DNA of 44,611 bases from Bacteroidales bacterium (GTDB lineage Bacteria > Bacteroidota > Bacteroidia > Bacteroidales > UBA932), in the NCBI GenBank assembly GCA_017455065.1, contig JAFTBU010000053.1:1-44611 (forward strand), in the 5' to 3' direction. A model generated the notes under the pieces. The model was not told the origin of the DNA. It saw nothing but the letters and a program-made list of their open reading frames with translations, and searched no databases. Below, one piece after another: positions 23,501 through 30,860 of the stretch; the stretch's first letter is position 1, and the number at the start of each line of letters is the position of its first letter. The position numbers and the translations under genes are program-made.

Positions 23501-24877
23501 CTATGCAGCCATTGCTTCTTCAACCTCGTCGGGGGAGGCGGGCAGCCTCTTGTCGCCCAGGCGGCGGGCGCCATCGGGAGTCACGAGCACGTCGTCCTCG
23601 ATGCGTATGCCTCCGAAGTCGAAATATGTTTCCAGTTTAGAATAATTGACGCAGCCTCCGTCCTTGGCTTCCTTCTTCCACTGCCCGATGAGGGCGGGGA
23701 TGAAGTAGATGCCGGGCTCGTCGGTGACGACGTTGCCGGGGACGAGGCGGCGGGCCATCCTGAGGCTGCGCAGACCCAGCTGCGTGGAGCGCTTCTGGTC
23801 GTCGTCGTAGCCCACCAGGTCTTCGCCCAGATCCTCCATGTCATGCACGTCCAGACCCATGTTGTGGCCGAGTCCGTGGGGCATGAAGAGGCCTGCGATG
23901 CCGTCAGCGACCATGCTGTCCACGTCTCCGCGGACGATGTCCAGGGCTTTCAGCCCCTCGAGCATCCTGGCAGCCACGGCGAGGTGCACCTCCCTGTAGG
24001 TGATGCCGGGACGGGTGAGGGAGAAGGCCAGCTCGTTGCAGTCATAGACCAGCTGGTAGATGTCCCTCTGGCGGGCACTGTAGCGGCCCGAGGTGGGGTA
24101 GGTCCTGGTGAAGTCGGAGGCGTAGTGGCTGTTGCTTTCGGCGCCGGCGTCGATCACCATCAGTTTGCCGGGCTCTATGATGCATTCGTGCGTGTGGCAG
24201 TGGAAGATCTCTCCGTGCTGGGTCAGGATGGTGGGGAAGCTGGGGCCCCAGCCCTTGGCCAGGGTGACGGCTTCCATCTCGCCCACGATTTCCTGCTCTA
24301 TGCGGCCGACCCGTATCCCGTTGCGGGCGGCGGTGTGCATCTCGTAGCCGAGATTGCAGGCTTTGTCTATCTCAGCGATCTCCAGGGCGTCTTTTACGAG
24401 CCTCTGGGAGACTATGGCGCGGATGAGCGGCTCGGAGGCCTGGTCTATGCCCAGGGAGCGCTGCTTCATCTCGTTGTAGTATCTCGCGGCGGGGATGGCG
24501 TGTATCTGGCGGCCTTTGGCCTTGGCTTCGGACACTGCCTGGTCCAGCGCGGCGTAGGGGGCGCTGTGGCTCACTCCCACGCTCTCGGCGAGCGACTTCA
24601 CCGAAGGCATCGGTCCCATCCAGATGATGTCGTCGATGGTGAAATCGTCGGCGTAGATGGTCTCTTCACCGCTCTCGAGGTCGACGGTGGCGGCGAAACG
24701 GGGCTCGTCTATTCCGAAATAATACAGCCAGGTGCTGTTCTGGCGCCATTTGTAGCAATTGTCACGGTACTGCGCGGGAGCATCGACGTTGCCTATGAAC
24801 ACAGCTATCCCGCTCTGGCCTTTGAGACGGGCGAGCAGCTCCGCGCGCCTTTTCAGATACACACTCTTTTCGAACAT
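23501..24877 (-). CDS. M24B Xaa-Pro aminopeptidase
   Basis: 458 residues: N-terminal creatinase-like domain (about 1-165) and the C-terminal pita-bread catalytic domain. The dinuclear metal ligands are visible in order: Asp in VIDAGAE, Asp in SDFTRTYP, His in GLGHNMGLDVHD, Glu in TDEPGIYF and Glu in RIEDDV. The enzyme removes N-terminal residues next to proline; no signal peptide is seen, so it should be cytoplasmic. It sits 3 nt after the DUF456 gene and 3 nt before fabG. Confidence 0.93.
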   Translation of the reverse strand: MFEKSVYLKRRAELLARLKGQSGIAVFIGNVDAPAQYRDNCYKWRQNSTWLYYFGIDEPRFAATVDLESGEETIYADDFTIDDIIWMGPMPSVKSLAESVGVSHSAPYAALDQAVSEAKAKGRQIHAIPAARYYNEMKQRSLGIDQASEPLIRAIVSQRLVKDALEIAEIDKACNLGYEMHTAARNGIRVGRIEQEIVGEMEAVTLAKGWGPSFPTILTQHGEIFHCHTHECIIEPGKLMVIDAGAESNSHYASDFTRTYPTSGRYSARQRDIYQLVYDCNELAFSLTRPGITYREVHLAVAARMLEGLKALDIVRGDVDSMVADGIAGLFMPHGLGHNMGLDVHDMEDLGEDLVGYDDDQKRSTQLGLRSLRMARRLVPGNVVTDEPGIYFIPALIGQWKKEAKDGGCVNYSKLETYFDFGGIRIEDDVLVTPDGARRLGDKRLPASPDEVEEAMAA

Positions 24878-24880
24878 TTT

Positions 24881-25366
24881 TCAGAGATAAATTATGGTAT
24901 AGTAACACATTATGCCGGATGCGACCAGCTTCATACCGGTGGTCAGGATGAAGCCGAGGAAGGCTCCCATCGAGGCTTTCATGGAGTCCCAGACGCCCCT
25001 CTGCTCCACCAGGAATTCAGCCAGGAAAGCTCCGAGCAGGGATCCGGCGAGTATACCTATGGGCGGGATGATCATGCCGGCGAACAGGCCTATGATGGCT
25101 CCTGTCGAGGCTGCCTTGTGCCCTCCTGTGGCCCTGGTGAACCATGCGGGCATGATGTAATCCAGCACGGTCACGATCACGGTGATCGCGAGCCAGATGA
25201 AGAGGAAGGTGGAGGTCATGGGTTCTCCGCCGCCGTCCACGCCTTTGGAGAGGTAGGCGAACAGCAGGCCAATCCAACTGATAGGAGGTCCCGGGATGCC
25301 CGGGACCACGCTACCTATGATTCCTATGATGGCGGCTATGACCGCCAGTACTGCCCAGACTGTCAT
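24881..25366 (-). CDS. DUF456 membrane protein
   Basis: 161 residues, with four to five TM helices and the DUF456 pattern: N-terminal GIIGSVVPGIPGPPISWIGL and the later Gly-rich IIGLFAGMIIPPIG, LAGSLLGAFLAE. Function of the family is unknown. It sits 3 nt after the pectinesterase gene and 3 nt before the aminopeptidase gene. Confidence 0.88.
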   Translation of the reverse strand: MTVWAVLAVIAAIIGIIGSVVPGIPGPPISWIGLLFAYLSKGVDGGGEPMTSTFLFIWLAITVIVTVLDYIMPAWFTRATGGHKAASTGAIIGLFAGMIIPPIGILAGSLLGAFLAEFLVEQRGVWDSMKASMGAFLGFILTTGMKLVASGIMCYYTIIYL

Positions 25367-25369
25367 CGG

Positions 25370-26419
25370 CTAAGGTTTCCAGGTGTTTTTGGGCTGGTTG
25401 AACACATTCTCGATGGTCACCTTGGCGGCTTCCCTCTTGCTGAGCTCATGTGTCCAAGGAGCGCGGGCCGAACGGTCGGCGCCCTTGCCGGTGCATTTGT
25501 ATTCGTAGTACCTCGCGGTGGCCTCCCTGGCGGGGTCGCCCCAGTTGTTCCAGCCGGCGGGGTTGAGGTCCACATCGATCTCGCACTCCTTCCAGAGCAC
25601 ATAGGCGTAGTTCCTCCAGGGGCGTCCGAGCCACTGGTTGGTCAGGCCTTCGGCTGCGGTCAGCTTGCATTTGTTGAACACGTAGCCGTAGGGATGGTCC
25701 TTGGGGGTGGAGGCGGCGGTGAAGTAGCCGGGCAGGATGAGGTGCACGTGGCACTGCTCAAACCACACGGTGGCGGGGCCGAACATGAAGTCCACCGCAC
25801 CCTCGATGTAGCAGTTTTCGAAGTACTCGCGTCCGTCGTTGTTGCCGGTGAACAGGGTGTCCTGGAAGCCTTTGATCTTGCAGTTGCGGAAGATGACGCG
25901 GTCACCTTCGATGTGCAGGGCTACGGCCTGGCCGACGTGGGCGTTGTTCCTGTGGTCCTTGACCCACTCGGGGTTGTGGTAGGTCATGGCGTCGTTGATG
26001 ATGGTGAAGTTCTCGCAGATGAAGTCCGGGGCGTCCACCTTCATCGTCCAGCTGTAGAATGTGCCTATGGTGCCGCCGCGGCCCAGCTCACTGGGGAGGT
26101 TGGCATGGTCGTGCCAGATGATGACGGTCTCGTCGCGGTCTTCGCCTATGAGGCTGACCTCGGTCTTGTAGGCGGGGATCAGGAGTTTCTCTTCATAGAC
26201 GCCTTTCTTGACATATACCCATGCGCGGCCTTCGGGTTTGTAGTCTCTCAGGGAGAAGATGGCCTGCTGTATGGTGGTGAACTGACCGCTGCCGTCCTTG
26301 GCCACGATCACGGCTCCTTCAGGGATTCCGGCGGGAGCTGATGAAGCAACGGCACTGGCCGGGGTCAGACCCAGTATCAGTGCCGCTGCTGCCAGGATAT
26401 GGAAAATCTGCTTTCCCAT
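25370..26419 (-). CDS. Pectinesterase (CE8)
   Basis: 349 residues with a signal peptide (MGKQIFHILAAAALILG) and a right-handed beta-helix. The CE8 catalytic set is complete: Gln164 (GQAVAL), Gln186-Asp187 (GFQDTLF), Asp210 (VDFMFG) and Arg266/Trp268 (LGRPW). It removes methyl esters from homogalacturonan so that the polygalacturonase can act. It is 5 nt after the GH28 gene and 3 nt before DUF456, so the pectin genes share a transcript with the housekeeping run. Confidence 0.93.
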   Translation of the reverse strand: MGKQIFHILAAAALILGLTPASAVASSAPAGIPEGAVIVAKDGSGQFTTIQQAIFSLRDYKPEGRAWVYVKKGVYEEKLLIPAYKTEVSLIGEDRDETVIIWHDHANLPSELGRGGTIGTFYSWTMKVDAPDFICENFTIINDAMTYHNPEWVKDHRNNAHVGQAVALHIEGDRVIFRNCKIKGFQDTLFTGNNDGREYFENCYIEGAVDFMFGPATVWFEQCHVHLILPGYFTAASTPKDHPYGYVFNKCKLTAAEGLTNQWLGRPWRNYAYVLWKECEIDVDLNPAGWNNWGDPAREATARYYEYKCTGKGADRSARAPWTHELSKREAAKVTIENVFNQPKNTWKP

Positions 26420-26424
26420 ATCGG

Positions 26425-27822
26425 TTATTTTGCTTTTGCCTCAGGCTCCCAGGTGTAGGGTTTGCCGTTGACGGTGACGTTCTTGAAGACGACGTTCTCT
26501 GCGCCTACGATGTGGCTGAGTTCAGGCTCGGTGACACCGTCGATGTTGCAGTTGCGGAAGGTGATGTTATGTACTCCGATGGCGTCGTCGGTGCCGTCCA
26601 CATGGACCACGTAGCGGCTCTTCTGGCTGGTGACGTTCTCGATGGTGATATCTCTGAAGTCAAGAGGGAAGGGTCCTTCGGGAGTACGGCCGTAGCGGAG
26701 CTCGATGCCGAGGATGGCGAGGTCGCACTCACCCACGGTGATGTTGCGGGCGTTGATGTTCTGCACGGTGCCGCCTCTCTGAGGGTTGGACTTCACGCGG
26801 ATGATACGCTGGAGGTGAGGGGAGTTCATGTTGCAGTTTTCGACCCAGAGGTTCTTGAAACCGCCGCTGATCTCACTTCCGATGGCGACTCCGGCGTGGC
26901 CGTCGCGCATGGTGCAGTTGCGTACGATGATGTTGCTTGAAGGGATGTTCCAGCGGCGTCCGTCGGCGTCACGGCCGGACTTGATGGCGATGCAGTCGTC
27001 ACCGGTGTCGAAGACGCAGTCCTCGAAGAGCATGTCGGTGCAGGACTCGGGGTCGCAGCCGTCGTTGTTGCCCATGTGGCTGTCCATGGTCACGCGGCGA
27101 AGGGTGATGTTGGTGCAGAGCACGGGGTGGATGTCCCAGAACGGTGAGCGGTGGATGGTGATGTCCTCGAGCAGCACGTTCTTGCAGGTCATGAAGTTGA
27201 TGGACTGGGGACGTGCGGGGCACTCCTTGGTGAGGTGACGCTCGGAGACAGGGGTCTCAGCGGCCACCCACTGGTACAGGAGGGACCTTCCGTTGATGAA
27301 CCTGCCGTCCTCACCCATGTAACCGCGGGTGAGAGGGCCGTACCAGTTCTCGCGGCTGGCCTGTCCGTCGATGATGCCCTTGCCGGTCACGGCGATGTTC
27401 TCGCAGTCCTCGGCGTAGATGAGGGGCTGGACGTTGTAGCACTCGATGCCTTCCCAGCGGGTGTGGACGATGGGGAACAGGTTCACGTCATCGGAGAAGA
27501 GCAGGGTGGCGCCGTCCTCGAGGTGGAGGTTGACATTGGACTGGAGACGGATGGGACCGGTCTTCCAGGTGCCGGTGGGGATGATTACGCGGCCGCCGCC
27601 GTTTTCGGTGCAGGCCTTGATGGCAGCGTGGATGGCCGCCGTGTAGAGGGTGTCGGTGCCGTTGTAGTAGTCAGTGATGTCATAATCCTTGTCGGCGAAG
27701 ACAGGATCTGAAATCCTGGCGAGGACGACTTCCATCTCTTTCCAGGGATTCTTGGTGCATGAGGAGCATACGACCAGAAGGGCCGCGGCTACCATTAAAC
27801 AGTTGGTGAACAGTCTTTTCAT
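26425..27822 (-). CDS. GH28 polygalacturonase lipoprotein
   Basis: 465 residues. The lipoprotein signal peptide ends in the lipobox CSSC (Cys22). The GH28 beta-helix carries the active-site motifs NNDGCDP (Asp254, replacing NTDGID), FDTGDDC (Asp275-Asp276), GHAG (His309, usually GHG) and RVK (about 342-344, usually RIK). The small motif variations are known in exo- and rhamnogalacturonan-acting branches, so the exact bond cleaved (polygalacturonan, rhamnogalacturonan or a terminal residue) is uncertain. It is the first gene in a tight minus-strand run with CE8; a -7 box lies at 27855. Confidence 0.9.
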   Translation of the reverse strand: MKRLFTNCLMVAAALLVVCSSCTKNPWKEMEVVLARISDPVFADKDYDITDYYNGTDTLYTAAIHAAIKACTENGGGRVIIPTGTWKTGPIRLQSNVNLHLEDGATLLFSDDVNLFPIVHTRWEGIECYNVQPLIYAEDCENIAVTGKGIIDGQASRENWYGPLTRGYMGEDGRFINGRSLLYQWVAAETPVSERHLTKECPARPQSINFMTCKNVLLEDITIHRSPFWDIHPVLCTNITLRRVTMDSHMGNNDGCDPESCTDMLFEDCVFDTGDDCIAIKSGRDADGRRWNIPSSNIIVRNCTMRDGHAGVAIGSEISGGFKNLWVENCNMNSPHLQRIIRVKSNPQRGGTVQNINARNITVGECDLAILGIELRYGRTPEGPFPLDFRDITIENVTSQKSRYVVHVDGTDDAIGVHNITFRNCNIDGVTEPELSHIVGAENVVFKNVTVNGKPYTWEPEAKAK

Positions 27823-27854
27823 ATAGTGGTTATTGAATGGGTTTGCGTATTTTA

Positions 27855-27862
27855 CAAATATA
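27855..27862 (-). promoter_or_regulatory. -7 element upstream of the GH28-CE8 run
   Basis: TATATTTG on the minus strand (27862-27855), 32 bp before the GH28 ATG. It lies in the short gap after GH105, so the GH28 run can be transcribed on its own. The -33 element (TTGT-like at about 27882-27885) is poor. Confidence 0.5.
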
Positions 27863-27870
27863 GTGAATAA

Positions 27871-29034
27871 CTATTTCTCGCACAATAGGCGGCATATCCA
27901 CATCATAGGCGCCTGGCCGTGGGAATCGCCGTTGTAGCGGGGCCTGTTGATGTAGTAGTCGTGGTCGTTGAAACGGCCGGTGCCGACGCAGACTTCGGAG
28001 AGGTTTGCGTGGTCGTCGAGCCTGCCGCAGAGGGCGATCCAGGCTTTGCGGGCTGCGGGGCCGTAGGTCTTGGCATCCAGCCAGCCGTTCTTGACGCCCT
28101 CGAGGAAGCCGTAGGCGAACATGGCGGAGCAGGAGGACTCGTCCCAGCTCTCGGGATCGTCCACCAGCTGGCCCCAGAGGCCGCTCTCGTGCTGGTATCC
28201 GAGCAGGGCGGACATCATCTTGCGGTAGCCTTCCATGATGACATCGTAGTATTCGTTGTCCTTGGGGAGGTATTTCAGGATGGTGGGCATGCCGGCGGCC
28301 ATCCAGCCGTCACCGCGGCCCCAGATGAAGTGGGCGTCGGTGGAGTGGTAGAAGAGTCCGTCGGGGTTCTGGATGTTGTCCAGGTAGAGGACCATCTCCT
28401 TGGCGGCCCTTTCCATGTATTTGAGGTCGCCGGTAGCCCTGTAGGCCTGGGTCTGGAGGAGGTTGATCATGTACATGTCATCGATCCAGAGCCTGGTCTG
28501 GGGAGTGTAGCCCTCTTCCCAGTATTTCATCTGGGCTTTGTAGATGGGGCTCTCCGCTCCTCCGAGCTCGGTGGAGTCGGGCTCTGCCCACTGGTGGTCG
28601 GCGTACTTGAGGCCGAGCTCCAGGCAGCGCTTGTCGCCGTTGAGGATGTAGATTTCCAGGGGGACGGAGCCGAATATCGAGTGGTCCACATGGTTGTCGC
28701 GGTTTCTGAGGCCCTGCTTCTCGCCGAAGAAGGGTTCGAAGGTGTCGATGAGTCTCTTTTCGAGGGATTCGTTGCCGGTGAGGCGGGCGAATTCGAGGGA
28801 GTTGGTCCAGAGGCTGGTGACGGAGTAATGTACGTATTGGCCGTGTCCGTACTCGGATTCAAATCCTACGGGGCTGTATCTTTCGGGTACTGTGCTGAGG
28901 AATTGCTCGGTGACGCGGTTACCGATGGTTACGGGGTCCATGCCTTCAGGGAGATTCTTGAAATCCCTGAGAGGATCTCTGTTGCATGCAACGATGGCCG
29001 AAGCGGCCAGAATCAAAAGAAAAATTCTTTTCAT
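27871..29034 (-). CDS. GH105 unsaturated rhamnogalacturonyl/galacturonyl hydrolase
   Basis: 387 residues with a lipoprotein signal (lipobox IVAC, Cys17). The alpha/alpha-barrel pattern matches GH105: TRLWIDDMYM (the Asp pair at 185-186 includes the catalytic acid), HFIWGRGDGWMAAGM and the C-terminal RFNDHDYYI segment. The enzyme hydrates and removes the 4,5-unsaturated uronic residue left by pectate or rhamnogalacturonan lyases. No lyase gene is visible in this window, so the substrate must come from enzymes encoded elsewhere. It has its own -7 element (29056) and ends 48 nt before the GH28 gene. Confidence 0.9.
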   Translation of the reverse strand: MKRIFLLILAASAIVACNRDPLRDFKNLPEGMDPVTIGNRVTEQFLSTVPERYSPVGFESEYGHGQYVHYSVTSLWTNSLEFARLTGNESLEKRLIDTFEPFFGEKQGLRNRDNHVDHSIFGSVPLEIYILNGDKRCLELGLKYADHQWAEPDSTELGGAESPIYKAQMKYWEEGYTPQTRLWIDDMYMINLLQTQAYRATGDLKYMERAAKEMVLYLDNIQNPDGLFYHSTDAHFIWGRGDGWMAAGMPTILKYLPKDNEYYDVIMEGYRKMMSALLGYQHESGLWGQLVDDPESWDESSCSAMFAYGFLEGVKNGWLDAKTYGPAARKAWIALCGRLDDHANLSEVCVGTGRFNDHDYYINRPRYNGDSHGQAPMMWICRLLCEK

Positions 29035-29055
29035 GGCATATTAAGTGGTTTAAGG

Positions 29056-29063
29056 CAAAGATA
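29056..29063 (-). promoter_or_regulatory. -7 element of the GH105 gene
   Basis: TATCTTTG on the minus strand (29063-29056), a consensus -7 box 22 bp before the ATG at 29034. Confidence 0.5.
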
Positions 29064-29086
29064 AGAAAAAATGCATAACTTGCGGC

Positions 29087-30109
29087 ATGAAACTTCGCGT
29101 ACTGACAGTCATCGCGCTTTCCGCGCTTTTCGCCGCCTCTTGCGGCACTCCCCTCAAAGTTGTGTTCGACCCCACCCAGGTGCCCCTTCCGAGCGCCCCG
29201 CAGGCTGATTCCATCGCCGCCGCCCTCATTGTCCCCGCTCCCGCGGGCACCGTCTCCCATATGACGGAAAAGGGCCCCGAGCTGCTGTGCTTCGCCATGG
29301 CGGACTCCGGCTATGTGCGGGTGAGCACTGTCACCCCCGTCTCCGGGGGCTGGGAAGTTTCGTCCGACGCCTCATTCCCCTGCTTCTCCGAGCTGGGTGA
29401 GGTGCCCCTGAAATTCGCCTCCTTCACCGAGGCGCCCAATATCCGCCAGTTCGGCGGCAGGGATTTCGTGGTAATGGGGACTCTGCGTACCCCTGACGGC
29501 AGCGATTCGCACGCTCCCGGCACCGCCGCTGCCCGTGATTTCGTCTTCTACTGCTTGGGCACCGGGCTCCTTGAGCACCTGAGTTTCGAAGGGAAATACC
29601 TCGCGGACGGCCGTCTGGAGGGTGTCAATGACCGCAATCTCGTCTCCGACCCCAATTCCGCGCAGATGCGCTGGGCGGTGGCCTCTTTCGCCGCCGACGA
29701 GACCCTGCTGGAGCTTTCCCAAGCCGACCTGCTGACCGACCAGGCCGTCCAGTGGTGGCTGCAGCGCAATCCGGATGTCTTCACCAGCGCCTCCCGAGTC
29801 ACTTTCGGGGCGCTTTCTGCCGAGAGTTCGCTGGTGGGCAAGTTCAAATCTGCTGGGAAGGAGGACGGCAACGGCTACAGGGCCGCCATGTTCGACTACC
29901 GCGGCTACACCGTGATCGTGGCGCAGCGCAAGTCCGGCGGGGACTATCTGCTGGCCTGGGCCGAGCCGGTGTGCGTCAACAAGAACCGCGACCGTCTGCT
30001 GAACAATATCTATTTCGAGAGCGGATCCAATCTGGTGCTCTTCTACTATCACGGTCGCAGGACCTACAAGTACCGCCTGAACCTCGCCCACACGAGGCTT
30101 ACGCGCTGA
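29087..30109 (+). CDS. Lipoprotein of unknown function
   Basis: 340 residues. It has a lipoprotein signal (MKLRVLTVIALSALFAASC, Cys19). The mature part looks like a beta-rich repeat protein (e.g. GYVRVSTVTPVSGGWEVSS, DRLLNNIYFESGSNLVLFYY), perhaps a propeller that binds ligand. I do not recognise a family. It lies between the divergent pectin genes and the SusCD pair, and so may belong to the same glycan locus. Its 3' end overlaps the HAD phosphatase by 11 nt tail to tail. Confidence 0.7.
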   Translation: MKLRVLTVIALSALFAASCGTPLKVVFDPTQVPLPSAPQADSIAAALIVPAPAGTVSHMTEKGPELLCFAMADSGYVRVSTVTPVSGGWEVSSDASFPCFSELGEVPLKFASFTEAPNIRQFGGRDFVVMGTLRTPDGSDSHAPGTAAARDFVFYCLGTGLLEHLSFEGKYLADGRLEGVNDRNLVSDPNSAQMRWAVASFAADETLLELSQADLLTDQAVQWWLQRNPDVFTSASRVTFGALSAESSLVGKFKSAGKEDGNGYRAAMFDYRGYTVIVAQRKSGGDYLLAWAEPVCVNKNRDRLLNNIYFESGSNLVLFYYHGRRTYKYRLNLAHTRLTR

Positions 30110-30758
30110 GTACTATCTCCGCGAGTTTGGAAAAATCGTCTATGAGGTAATCCGGCCCGGCTGTCTCGAGCATGCTGCGGCTGTGGTTGCCGTAGGTGAC
30201 TCCGCAGGTGCTGCATCCTGCCGATTTGCCCATCTGCAGGTCGAAAGTGGTGTCTCCCACCACCAGGGTCCGCTTCGGCGCCATCCCGGCTTCGGAGAGC
30301 ACCAGCAGGGCCATGTCGGGTGCGGGCTTGTGCCTTTTCACGCTCTCCGCCGTGTACACTCCTTCGAAATAGCCGTCGATGCCGAGGGACTGGCAGAGCA
30401 TGCCCACGGAACGGTTGCTGCGGGAGGTGGCGATGTACATCCGCACGCCGGCGCGGTGGAGGGCTTCCAGTGTCTCATTGACCCCGGGGAAACCGGTGAT
30501 GACCGGCAGGGCGGTGCTGTTGAAAAGCTCCCTGTACTTGACCACGCACTCGTCGGCGAGGCTTTCCTCTATCCCCGGCAGGGCGACGAGGAAGTTCTGC
30601 TTCAGGGGGAGGCCTATGGTGGCTTTTATCTCCTGGTCGGTGGGCCTGGGGATGCCCATCACGTCCAAAGTTTTGCGGAAAGTGGCGAGGATGCCCTCGG
30701 TGGTATCAGCCAGCGTGCCGTCGAAATCGAGGATCACGCAATCGAATTTCTTGTTCAT
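30099..30758 (-). CDS. HAD-family phosphatase, phosphoglycolate phosphatase-like
   Basis: 219 residues of the HAD superfamily with a helical cap. Motif I is DFDGTLAD, motif II the Thr/Ser in YIATSRSN, motif III Lys in KRHKPAPD, and motif IV GDTTFDLQMGK. The nearest relatives are phosphoglycolate phosphatase (Gph) and pyrophosphatase PpaX types; the physiological substrate cannot be named. The -7 box TAACTTTG (30770-30763) is only about 5 bp before the ATG, so the message may be leaderless or nearly so. Confidence 0.88.
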   Translation of the reverse strand: MNKKFDCVILDFDGTLADTTEGILATFRKTLDVMGIPRPTDQEIKATIGLPLKQNFLVALPGIEESLADECVVKYRELFNSTALPVITGFPGVNETLEALHRAGVRMYIATSRSNRSVGMLCQSLGIDGYFEGVYTAESVKRHKPAPDMALLVLSEAGMAPKRTLVVGDTTFDLQMGKSAGCSTCGVTYGNHSRSMLETAGPDYLIDDFSKLAEIVLSA

Positions 30759-30762
30759 GCTG

Positions 30763-30770
30763 CAAAGTTA
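30763..30770 (-). promoter_or_regulatory. -7 element of the HAD phosphatase gene
   Basis: TAACTTTG on the minus strand (30770-30763). Transcription would begin close to the ATG at 30758. Confidence 0.5.
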
Positions 30771-30785
30771 TTAAAATAAAAGTTG

Positions 30786-30793
30786 TATATTCG
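30786..30793 (+). promoter_or_regulatory. Candidate -7 element of susC
   Basis: TATATTCG, one mismatch to TAnnTTTG, 67 bp before the susC ATG at 30861, so the leader would be about 60 nt. It sits back to back with the phosphatase promoter. No TTTG is seen at -33, so an activator may be needed. Confidence 0.4.
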
Positions 30794-30860
30794 CGGCCCG
30801 AACTAGCTTACAGTTTTTTTGAACACACCTAATAATTCATTATTATTTTAAAATTTAACC

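Noticed and set aside
23135-26341. A 1068-codon open frame on the plus strand across fabG, the aminopeptidase, DUF456 and CE8 genes
   Set aside because: It crosses four well-supported genes on the other strand and has no recognisable domain; it is a composition artefact.
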